Under the pieces are notes generated by a model. The model was not told the DNA's origin. It saw only the letters and a list, made by a program, of their open reading frames with translations, and ran no database searches. Source: Apostichopus japonicus (Eukaryota; Echinodermata; Holothuroidea; Aspidochirotida; Stichopodidae). From it: a DNA stretch of 64,000 nt. Positions 1 to 12,900 of this stretch are shown piece by piece (position 1 is the first letter of the stretch; the number at the start of each line of letters is the position of its first letter). The position numbers were made by a program, and so were the translations under genes. Location of the stretch: contig NC_092580.1 of NCBI RefSeq assembly GCF_037975245.1, positions 6,610,501-6,674,500 on the forward strand, written 5' to 3'.

Positions 1-738
1 AACAGTAAAACATAATTTGCACGCTTTAGCATTAAAATAACTTTTCTTTCCATTTATTTCTGGCCTTAGTACAAGAAAAACAGATACAAATAGGATGTAA
101 CAATAAAGAAAGTATGGTGCGAACATTATACTACATTAATATTGCACCATAAATGTTTTAGTTACATTTATACCATTTACCCAATGTGTCCACCAAGGTA
201 CCCACCAATAGTGCTAATAATGGTTCTTAACAGCTGATTGATGTGTGTTTATTACTTGAGCAAAATAAATATCCACATAGCATTGCTGCAGAGTACCATC
301 CATTGTATAGATTACATAGTAACACATAGTAACACATAGTAAGGTATGTACCACCCACCTGCACAGTATGTACCACACACCTAAAGACACTACTGCTATG
401 AACAATTTAATAATATCCATTAATAAATCATCTAAAAATGCCTGGGATTTATGTGAAATACTATCACACTTTCTATAGACTGCACCCTCAGCTGCAATTT
501 AAAGCACTGATTGATAGATTGGATATAGAAATGACTGATTTCAGTATACATAAATGTATGCATTTATGGTAAAATTATTTACAGTCTCCACACTTAGAAG
601 ACCGACAGAGCAACTAACAGAAATTGGAATGAAGACATAATTAATGTAATAACTAAGTCACAATGACTATATAAAGGATTGGAAAAATCAAGACATTTTG
701 TATATTTTGAAAATGTATCAATTTTTGTGGACACTTAC
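1..738. other. Intron of plexin B, no exon recognised
   Basis: AT-rich sequence downstream of the donor of the transmembrane exon. No plexin juxtamembrane or GAP motif reads in any frame. A short repeated TAACACATAG motif is at about 319-343. The small open frame at 214-420 has no family features. Confidence 0.6.
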
Positions 739-961
739 ATGTTTTCATCTCCTGTTGGTACTGGTTTTCTACTTTTGATATCTGTGTTTGTAATTGTGCT
801 ACTATAGCATCATCTCCTCGTTTCACTTTCAAGAAATACATCATCGGAAAGCACACCAATAAAATCATGATAAGTATCACAGCAATGGATATAACAACAT
901 AGATATTATTGCTGCCATAATTCAAATATCCAATGGGTACTTCCAAATTTGCATGCAAAAC
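739..961 (-). CDS. PLXN: Plexin B coding exon 21 (transmembrane and juxtamembrane)
   Basis: 223 nt, phase 0 to 1, acceptor TTATTGCAG and donor GTAAGT. VPIGYLNYG is the conserved plexin pre-membrane motif. A helix of about 25 hydrophobic residues follows (YVVISIAVILIMILLVCF). Then come basic residues (FLKVKRG) and the juxtamembrane coiled coil (AQLQTQISKVENQY). The next exon must start with two bases of a split codon, and I do not find it in 1-738. Confidence 0.93.
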
Positions 962-3900
962 CTGCAATAACAAGAATTTCAATAATTAGTCACTTTTGAA
1001 GAGATCAGCTTACTTCTGAAAACAAACCTTAATTATCAGGAACAATTTGAATAAGTTACGATCGTTTTTTTACTCAAAATTTACTTAAAGAGAGGAAAAT
1101 GACAACATTAGAATATAATTTATAAGGAATAGGAACACCTAAACAAATTAAATGCAATTTATTTTTCTCTTACTTTATTTTGTAAAGGGTTATTCTGCAG
1201 AGAGTACATGGTTATCTGAAAACATATCATTGGTACCTCAGCTTTATCCAGACACATCATACAAAAACCTCTCCTTCATGTCTCTTTAGAATTGTTCTGT
1301 TTTTAACTATAATTATCTTTAAAGAGTATTCCGTAGGGTTCTCCATATGATTTCAGAAATGTCATTAATTTGAATCACCTGCAATAATGTATGGGAGGTT
1401 CCTATCCAAACAATGTTATTACTGTGCGTCACTTACAATGATATACAGAAGGTTCTTTGTCATACAGTTCAGAAATGTCATGAACGTGCAACACTTTCAA
1501 TGATGTCATACAGTTTCAGAAATGTCATGAACGTGCAACACTTTCAATGATGTCATACAGTTTCAGAAATGTCATGAACGTGCAACACTTACAATGATGT
1601 CATACAGTTTCAGAAAAGTCATGAATGTGCAACACTTACAATGACAAATGGAAGTCTCTTCTCCGTATGATTTCCATTGAGGTCTCCTGCCGGAGGGGAA
1701 GCTGATGGAGGTATACACACTACAGCATTGGTAACAAGACTAAGGTTTGTACACTGTTCTGTTCCGACATACACTTTAATATCTTTAGCTTGGCTTCCAA
1801 GTGCTAGATCCTTGCCCTTCAGGGAAAAAACAAAAATTGTTGACTGCACTTTGGAGATTATTTTATCATCAATCTCTTTAATAGTTAGTACCTACCTTTA
1901 TAAACGGCTTCATTTAACCAGTTACGTATCCTCTGCACAGGTGTTTTATTGGACGTTGGGATTGGGTGGGTGACTGGTGAAGGTGCATAACTAGGTGTAT
2001 GAGGGACAAGTCTTTCAATTTAGTTTGATCCATTGTAACAGTATTATTTTAATCTAAACATTGTATGATGGTTCTGGGCTGTTTTCATCACTTATAATAG
2101 GAAACCAAGGGAACAGATCAGACATATCACTGTTACTTCAAATAAAAGTTAAATTTCTGTTCTGTTTAAATAATTATCAAAGTGTATTCTAATTATAGAG
2201 GGTACAGTGTTATAGTTTCCTATAAACCAAAAGTTTGAAGCATCAATTCAGGTATTAGGCATCTCAGTTCATATTTGATATCAAGAAATATCAAAAGATT
2301 GAAAGAACAAATATTATAAATGTTATTCATAAATGGTAGGTAACAGATTCATCTTCTTACCTTAAGAGTAAGTGTTCCTGTATAATCAGAAACATCATCT
2401 TCAAATTTGTCATACTCTGGATCTCTAACATATTCAAATAAATGATCTCCTTTTGACCAATGTCGAAGTTCTTCCACCCCATCCATTAAGAAGCCGATGG
2501 AAACATTGTTGGTGACATCATCAATTACAATATCACATACTGGAGCATGGCAGAACATTCGGACATCAGAATCAACTTCACAAGTCTTTCAAATAGAGGG
2601 AGAAAAAATAACTTGTCAGTTTCAGATTTAACTCTTATTCAATGTGATAAGCTAGTCTTTAAGAAGAAATAAATAACTGGTCAAATGATGTTCATGAAAG
2701 CCTCTCCTCTTAAAATCAGGGCACAGCCAGCTTCTGCACAGCAAATTATTTAATTTGTCACACTGCAACCATTATCTTCTGCTTAAATTAAATATTTAAT
2801 TAAGTGCCTTTTTCTTTCACTGGGGCCACTCTCCTAAAGCTGATTAAGTAAGCAGGATAATTATTTAAAAGTTGTCAATAAACATAATAATAATATTAAT
2901 AATAATAATAATAATAAATGCATTTATATAGCGCTAATTTTGTACAAAACATTCAAAAGCGCTTAACAAGGAAAAAGCCAACCAGTCGGGTCAATCAAAA
3001 TAAGCAAGCTTAAACAGATATGTTTTTAACTTTATCTTGAAAGCATCCAGGGTCAAGGAGTCGATACGCATCAATTCCACCGGAAGTGAATTCCACAACC
3101 GAGGTCCTTTGTAGGCAAAAGCCCTATTGCCTAACGTATTATGATTGATACGAGGAACATGCAGGGTGATTTGAGAATGTGAGCGCAAAGAGTAAGATCT
3201 AGACTTCACAGAGATCATATCACATAAATACTTAGGTGCAAGACCTTTTAAACATTTAAATACTTGCAAGATTTGTTTAAATTCAATGCGTTGCTGTACA
3301 GGTAACCAATGAAGACAGTTTGTTTCACTAGTTTCTCCCTTATTTTCAACATTTCAACAGGCTACTTCATGTCTCTATTAATCTAAAGTGTTTCATATAA
3401 CAGCTAATGTTAGTATTTTTGCCATCTTTGCTCTGGAAGTTTTAAAGTGATATTCTGGTGGCAGACGATGTAAGACTTATTTAGAAGAGAAAAATATTCT
3501 ACACTCATAGTTGAAACCCCCCCCTTCTTAACATCTTGTCTCTAACTGGACTGGCTAAAACTCCAATGACTCCAGCAATCGTTTCACAGTAAGGTGTTTT
3601 GGGATATCATCATCACAAATATTATTAAAAAGCTTTACTTAGGCTATTATAATTTTCTTTTGATTTATCCTTGAAATTTGATACATTTGGAATGTTTGCT
3701 TAGCTGCCAGTGTTTTGTGTAGTTTAAATTAAATTCCAAAATATTTTGTGGAAAATTATTTTCCTTTTGTGGATTTTTAATAAATTGCCGTGATGAAATC
3801 ATATCCTTCTGCTGTGGTTGATGCATTAACAAGTTATCAGCCACATTTAAAATATTCTCATCTTTGTGATACAAAATGATATGAGGATGCAGTTCTGCAA

Positions 3901-6900
3901 TTTTGCTGAGCAATCAATTGCAGCCACCAGAAAATCCTGTTAAGGCTACAAGACCCATGAAGTGGCTGGAAGAATAATAAAGCACTGGCACCAATTTGTG
4001 TCAATCTTGTATGGTAGACAGGAGGACATTGACTAATAATGGATAAGAAAATACATTTGACATATAGAAAGTGTTTTGACTGATAACAATGTTCAATTTT
4101 TTGTTTCAGAAACATGTTTATATGTGATTTTACCTCACTGCTAGTTTTTCCATCACAGTAGGATATCATTTCTGGTGTCTGGATAATACTCAATCTTTCT
4201 CCTGTTACTGTTATTCTGTTACCTCCCCTGCAAATGGAATTGTAAATAAAAATTAATGCCATATGAATTTCAAATTATTTGAAGCACATCAGATGCACTC
4301 AGAATTAAAAATACAAGATAAGGGCATCAGTGTTTTTCTCCCACAGGAAACATGTTTGCAGATGCTTACATTGTCCATCATCAACCAAATAGTAACTTTC
4401 ATCTATGCAACATCTATACTAGCAGACCCTCATAGCATGTACCCCTACAACAACATCTATGCAAGCAGACCCTCATAGCATGTACCCCTACAACAACATC
4501 TATACAAGCAGACCCTCATAGCATGTACCCCTACAACAACATCTATGCAAGCAGACCCTCATTGCATGTACCCCTACAGCATCTATGCAAGCAGACCCTC
4601 ATAGCATGTACCCCTACAACAACATCTATACAAGCAGACCCTCATAGCATGTACCCCTACAACAACATCTATGCAAGCAGACCCTCATTGCATGTACCCC
4701 TACAGCATCTATGCAAGCAGACCCTCATAGCATGTACCCCTACAACAACATCTATACAAGCAGACCCTCATAGCATGTACCCCTACAACAACATCTATGC
4801 AAGCAGACCCTCATTGCATGTACCCCTACAACATCTATGCAAGCAGACCCCCATAGCATGTACCCCTACAACAACATCTATGCAAGCAGACCCTCATAGC
4901 ACATACCCTACAACAACATCTATGCAAGCAGACCCTCATTGCATGTACCCCTACAACATCTATGCAAGCAGACCCCCATAGCATGTACCCCTACAACAAC
5001 ATCTATGCAAGCAGACCCTCATAGCACATACCCTACAACAACATCTATGCAAGCAGACCCTCATAGCATGTACCCCTACAACAACATCTATTCAAGCAGA
5101 CCCTCATAGCATGTACCCCTACAACAACATCTATGCAAGCAGACCCTCATAGCATGTACCCCTACAACAACATCTATGCAAGCAGACCCTCATTGCATGT
5201 ACCCCTACAGCATCTATGCAAGCAGACCCTCATAGCATGTACCCCTACAACAACATCTATACAAGCAGACCCTCATAGCATGTACCCCTACAACAACATC
5301 TATGCAAGCAGACCCTCATTGCATGTACCCCTACAACATCTATGCAAGCAGACCCCCATAGCATGTACCCCTACAACAACATCTATGCAAGCAGACCCTC
5401 ATAGCACATACCCTACAACAACATCTATGCAAGCAGACCCTCATAGCATGTACCCCTACAACAACATCTATACAAGCAGACCCTCATAGCATGTACCCCT
5501 ACAACAACATCTATGCAAGCAGACCCCCATAGCATGTACCCCTACAACATCTATGCAAGCAGACCCTCATTGCATGTACCCCTACAACATCTATGCAAGA
5601 AGACCCCCATAGCATGTACCCCTACAACATATATGCAAGCAGACCCTCATAGCACGTACCCTACAACAACATCTATGCAAGCAGACCCTCATAGCATGTA
5701 CCCCTACAACAACATCTATACAAGCAGACTCTCATAGCATGTACCCCTACAACATCTATGCAAGCAGACCCTCATTGCATGTACCCCTACAACATCTATG
5801 CAAGCAGACCCTCATAGCATGTACCCCTACAACATCTATGCAAGCAGACCCTCATTGCCTGTACCCCTACAACATCTATGCAAGCAGACCCTCATAGCAT
5901 GTACCCCTACAACAACATCTATGCAAGCAGACCCTCATAGCACATACCCTACAACAACATCTATGCAAGCAGACCCTTATAGCACGTACCCTACAACAAT
6001 ATCTATGTAAGCAGACCCTCATAGCATGTACCCCTACAGAAATGACTATATCTAGCATTTTAATTCAAAGATATTTCTTGATGGGGCAAACATGGATATT
6101 TTAAATTAGACTCAAGTGGGATAGCCTTCATACCCCATGGGACCCCACAATGTAACACTATAGACTGCATTGTGCCAAGCTGTTCACTAATGCTCATGTG
6201 ACTGAAAGGGTGAAGGGGGGGGGGGACTGCTCTCCCTCTGGAGCTCCTAGTAAGGTAAGGCTGCCAACCTAATGGCTGCAGAGGTACAGCCAAAGAAAGA
6301 CAACCACTGTTCTCTTAGTTGCTCTTAATCTATTGTTGTTGAGCACTGTACAACAGTGCTAGGCAGCTTCAGACCAGGCATGCTCTTTAACAGGTTGTAT
6401 ATTGCATATACACATCTGGATCACTCAGTTAATTCCCAATTAAGCCATAAGGGGATTGGAAGTTACAAATCTACAGCATTTTGGGGATGAAAACAGCATA
6501 CATAACACAAACTTGTGTGGACAGCTGTCTGTTATACAGGATATCTTCATTGAAGTCAAGTTGTGTTAAGGGTTTCTCCTGAAAAATATAACTAATCTTA
6601 CATGAATAACCATGATGTGTAGAAGCATTTCACCCCAGAGTAAAGATGTGATTGACCAAAGAGGTGACCACTACTATCACTCTTCCTGGTAATTCCTCTA
6701 CCGCAAAGGATAACAACTCTTTTCAATACACTGCATGACAACAACATAAAATACACATTTATCATAATTACTCTTGCTTCTTCCACTTGGCAAGCCTAAC
6801 TGAGACAAACTTGAAATCACTCAAACCCCAAATGGTTCACCCAAACCCCAAATGGACCCAAAAGGAGTTGCATGGACACAATCAGTATCAGTTCCCTGAT

Positions 6901-9900
6901 TATGGCCCAAGTAGTGACCAAGTTAGTCAAGTCAATGTTTTCACCTGTACACTGTATGCTGGCTTTTACACCATTGGGCAAAATATTTGAAACAAGAGAA
7001 AGCATGTAAACTTACGACACGATGGCTTTCATTGGATTCACACTAGCCACACGTGGATTTGGTCTATAATTAAAATTCTGACTAGCATATCTATGATGAC
7101 CATCAAACATGACACTTAACTTCTGGACACTGTTGCTAACATTCTTCACATTTTCACACTGAATGTTTGTCGAGTTGATGCTGTGTAAGAAAAAAGGAAT
7201 AAGTTTCAAGATATATAAAAGGTATTAAATGAGTTACAAAAGCAAAATATTATTCATGGAGATGGGCATCAGCATCTGGTAAGGTGATAACTTTGTTAAT
7301 TTGCTAATTTGTTTAATCAATAGATATATAAGTTGGTTCTACAAATACCCACTACAAAAAAAAATCAAAATCATCATAGCCACAAATCACTTCATTCTCT
7401 ACTAGACCTGTGACAGGTAAAAGTACTAATAGGGACGTGTGGATGGGATGGGATGAGGGGTCATGACATTATACTGAAATGTTTCAAAGACAGCTATCTC
7501 AAACAGATAGTTTCGTCAACGAGGTAACTAATGAATATACTCACGTTTTTATATGACAAGACTGATTTCCAATATTAACTTCCACCTCTTGACCAGTGTT
7601 CAAATGAATCCCTTCAATGTTGATTAAAGTACCACCAGCTGATGGTCCTATTGTAGGTTTGAAAGATGTTATTTTCGGGTCCTGTCCACAAAGGAATAAA
7701 TGAATAAAATATTTCAATATGAAAGAAGTAACGTTTTGTAATATGCTCGGTGTGGTGAGGCAGGGGCAAGGGCAAGGGCATAGGAACCGGGAGGCTGGGG
7801 GGGCGCCAACCCCCAAGTGAAAAATATGGAGGGGCGGAAGTATCATTCCACCCCCCCCGCTTCGCAAGTCAGTAAACCCCTTTTTCATTTCCAAATGAGA
7901 AAAAAAATCTCATTGGAGCACCAATTTGCATTTAAGGCCAGGTGGAAATGCAAAATTATATACAAAATGGAGTGGGGGGTTGAAGTGTGCTACATTGCAT
8001 GTATCCCTACAAAAATATGCAAAACAATTCCAAAGGGGAGGGGGACACCCCCTCCCCATAGACCCCTCCCCATAGAACCCTCCCCCATAGGCCGGCCTTC
8101 AGTCTTCAGCCCCCCCCCCACTCAAAAGAACCTTCCTACGCTACTGGGCAGGGGCATTGGTTGATAGGGGAGGAAGAAGGAATGATATTTAAAACATGTT
8201 TGACAAGGGTGTTGAGGTTAATTAAATTCATTCCTTACTTTAATGTTCAATCAATAAATGCAACAATCATGGGACACAAAATATATACAAATGACACTCA
8301 TGATACATGGATGTTGTTTAATATCTTTACATTAAGTTCACTCATTTCTACATTAAACAGTGATAATATCTGGTTCTGACCATGCGAATATACATGCTAG
8401 ATCATATATAGGTAAAACTTCATGTTGACTAGAAATGCAGATATGTGGTGGTAAGACTTTGTTTAGTTTAGTTTGGTTTCAGTGAAGTTTACTGAATATA
8501 AAGTGGATATTTGTTTCTAGGTGAAAAGTCCTTAATATTCGACAAACTGATTTTATTTGTGTTTCTGACGATGAAACTCCTGAACTGATACATGCAAACA
8601 CTCTCCCTCACACAAGGTCTGGTATCTTCACACAAACAGAAAAATACTAATGAAAGTATATAGAATGTACTCACATTGTAAGAGAACATAACATCCCCCT
8701 GTGAAATCCTGTCATCTGTTAATTCTACAGAGACCAATCCCATCTTCACCACTGCTGATCCTGCCATACATGTAACACTGAAATATGGCAAAAGAAAAGT
8801 ATTGTATAAAGTACTGTATATTAAAAGGAAAAGCAGCAATTAAATATAAAGTTACACTTATCAATACTGAAGGCTTTACAGAGGATGATATCCTTTTTAT
8901 TGCTGGTTGCAAAAGTGATTATATATTATTAGTCACTGACCAAAGATCCTACTGATACCATGAAGAAATCCTTTTGCTGTCAAGGAGGCATTAGACCCCC
9001 CCCCCCTCTTCTGCATATTATAGAGGTTGTTTACATTTATTGATAACACAGTTGAAAAATGGAAAATTACACAAATGTACATTTAAAGTTGGCAACGATA
9101 GCACCATTTTGCATCTAAAGCCACACAAAAAATGCCATAAATATGAGATGGGTGATCTCCTCCCCTTAGACCCCTCCTCAGGATGGACATCACCCTACAT
9201 TTGTACCCCATTCCCAAAACTGGAACTCTAGAAACAGACATGATGCTATCACTGAATATACCTACAAACAATTTACCTACTACATGTGCAGCAGCGTAAA
9301 CTGATAGCCCCTAAACTACCTTAGTAGTATCGCTAATTCGGACTTACACCACTTCAACTTTCTACTTCAACCGCTCCTCATGACAAGTTTACAACTGCAA
9401 CATTGATTGCCTTATTTATTGCGATCGAATCATTCTCATCAAGTTGGGAAATGGGTCCTATCCGACTTTATCAATTTATTTTATTGGAAGACTTCGTATT
9501 GGAGCCACATTCCTTTATTTCGGGCGATCTAAACTTTTGGTATTTTGTGCAGGATCTCATTTGGCAATATTCATTTAATTGTGTTATGGATGGATCCTAT
9601 ATTTTCTAAATTACCTTATTTCTGTTAAGTTCATTCGCAACAGACCAACGCAGCGGACCAGGGTTTTATCATTGCTGTGCTAGACCAACTGGTGAGTAAT
9701 AATTTCATTCTAATTTAGTTACACTACCAAAACATGAACCATCTCTGTCATAAGTATTCAACCACTCAATATACTGTTACACACAATGAAATGAACTTTC
9801 TCACCTTTTCCCAACTTTGTACTGGTCTTCATAACGTCCATGATCACACAAAACATCAGCTAGTGTGACTCTTCCAATATCTGAAAATCTCTGGCCCAGG

Positions 9901-12900
9901 TCAGTGCCATCAATTTGAACCATGGTCCCTCCTTCCATTGGGCCACTAGTTGGTTCAATCTAACAAATGATGAGATGGAATTGTGTCAAAGATACTCATT
10001 AGTAAATATAACTAAAACTCCAACATTTTGTGGTCACCATGCCCACTGAAGCGTTGTCTTCTGCCTCAACTATAAGGATTAGATAACTATCGAAACATGT
10101 CAAACTTCTCTACAAAAGCAGTATAAAGGGAAAGATTCTTATGATCTGTACACATAGAATAACCATGAATCCTCAATTTCAGACAAGGCAGGTACAGATC
10201 CAGGGGAGTGTGGGTGTGTTAACCTTTCCCCCCCCCTCCAACCTGCCCTCAACTTTACACAAATGTTCAAAGTATTTCAAAATTAGTACAACCTAAGGTT
10301 AGATTAAATCCTAACTATAGTCTCGAATTACACCCTACATATGATTCAGAATGTAATATTTGTTGTTGCAGGTCCCTCCTACATGGGAGTTGGCTTCCAG
10401 CACTGGTTCACATCTCCTGCTTTATAAAATCTGTCCCTGTCAGGTGTAGGACTTTGGGAAAGTAGTTGTAGGTTTAAAGCTGTTTTGTGTACATAATACA
10501 ATAATTGTGTTAATATCTTGTTAATTTATTTACAAGATAAACAAGTTGTTATTTGACTATTACCAATGTGATCTGAGGCCGAGCTGTACACACTTTCTGT
10601 ATTCCTTGGTTGCAGTTTTCTCTGACAGCACATAATGACTGTGATGAACACCAAATACACATTAAGACAGAAGGAGTGGTTATGTCGGATAAACAGCGAC
10701 TGCAATCTGGTCTGTCCACAGAACATTTGTAAAGAACCACTGTTGGAAAGGGAAATACACATTACACCAATGAAAGGAATTAAAAGCTAAGAACAGAAAA
10801 AAACCAAGAGCAAATTTTCCCTCTGGAATGAAGGATATTAAATGCAATATTCCAAGTTAGGTAGGAGGACTGATTTGCATTAACTTTATTTCTTTCACAA
10901 AGAGGGTAAATTTAATATTACAAATATGAACATTTTCCTTTTGGATGTGATTGATACTAGTACGATAGTGTAGAAGCAGTAAGTGTTGTAGGTTTATTCA
11001 AGCTACAAACATTAAGTACTCGATACTTAAAGTTCATCTGAAGACAAATAAATTGGGCAAGTGTCTGACCTTGGTCAATTAAAATCAGACTGTGGGAGAA
11101 GTCTGCAGAGACTTGATAGAATGCCAACATTTGGCATGAACCCAAATTAAATACTGATTTAATTATTAACAAGTATGTAATTATTTGTCAATTACTTTGT
11201 AAGTTGAAAGACCACTTGGAATGAAATGGATGAATTACTCCACCAAGCCAGAGTGACAAGCCTCTTGGTGGTTATTTGCCAAAATGATACATATCCAAGA
11301 AGCTAAACTCCAACAGGAATGTTTTGGGAACTGTTTTAATATACTACACATAGTACAATGGCACAAGCTTGATATTATTAGCACAGATATCACAGATCAA
11401 TTGGTTTTCAAGAATCAAATTTCTTTGACATGATTTGACTTTTGACCTCCACCTAAGAATACATGTAGATTTGTTGTATGTCATAAACAACTTAACTCTT
11501 GAGATATGCCTTTAATATTATAAAACAAAATTACCTCTGCTTACCACACAAATAACATTTAACCTAACCACAAAGGGCCCTTGCACTTCTTATTGTTCAG
11601 TAAATACAAAACCAGTTTTATGATAGCCAACATCCCTCTTCTTGAAATATTATGTTTACAAGGTGATTGATGTTCTGACTGCTTTTTGACCCAAAATTCT
11701 CTTAGTCATTCTCAAAAATAGAGTTTTGCATAAATCCTACCAACAATGTAAGTTCTCTAATTAATGACTCATAAATTTCTAATGTACACGTCAAGGAAAA
11801 TATCCTCTAAACAGTTGTACAACATTTAAAATTGTAACACTTTGACCTCTGCTGCCTTAAATGACATTTGATGGCCATAAACAATAAGGAACTTGTAATC
11901 ATTAGGATAGTGTCACATGATGGTCAGACATTTCTAAAAATACACTTTCATACTGATATTGTGTTTAAAACAAAACTGTTAGAAAACTGCTTATCCACTA
12001 GAGAGCCTGTGTAAGAGAATGTGTAAAAGTAAGTTGGCCTGACGTTTCAATCCTAGCAGGATCTTCAAAGGCTTAACAAATATTGCTAATTGATATTGTG
12101 TTTGTAAGAATTCCTGGTTTTGACAGTTTTAAGTTAATGAACCTACTCCTGACTCCTCTTCCTTATGGAATGCTTATATTAGTATGATATTTGTCAATAT
12201 TCTCTCTCTTGAGATATGTTAATTAAAAATAAGATAATAGAACTTATCCTGTTATGTCACATGATGCCTTTCAAATCAAACTCTCTCTTAACAAAGAAAA
12301 AAGTTTGGAAATAAGATGTTTGTCCCTCCATTAATCAGTAAAGATATCAAGTTACAATTAAGCATAATGACAGCTTCATAGGTAAACATACCATTATTGG
12401 TCCCATCAATGTATACCTCCCTCTCTTTCCATCTAAGGTTCAGAGATGCATTAACTGTCTGTTCTTCTGCTGTGTATGGGTACTGCAAAAAAAGGACATA
12501 AACATCTTACTTGTAACATAAATTCAGTACACTAAATCTTTCAAATTATTTGACTACAATTCAAAACATTGTGGCATTTATATACACCTCAAGGCAGGGG
12601 TTTAGGCAGCCAGCCATCTTTTGCGTGGTCGGTTTTTTAAAATAACTGCTTATTTTTCTGTGCACGGCTTGCAAGCTATATATGAAGCTGAGCAAAGTTT
12701 CCCAAGTTTTCAGTACAGAGTACGCAAATTTACAGAATTACAGAAATGAGACAACGAAGTCAATATTGTTTTGTTTTTTCTCTTTTTTTGTTTCCAAATT
12801 TCCCTAATTTTACCAATCATATCTCGTATTGACTAACTGTATTTTACCTTCCGATACCTCCAAAACCAAGTTTAACCTCCACAAAAGCCCCTAAGGTGGG

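Noticed and set aside
4523-5737. Plus-strand open frames encoding a 42-residue repeat protein
   Set aside because: They lie entirely within the 43-bp minisatellite. The 126-bp higher-order unit keeps the frame open by chance. No promoter, start context or splice logic.
4408-6042. CRISPR-like array
   Set aside because: Direct tandem repeats without spacers in a eukaryotic intron. This is a minisatellite.
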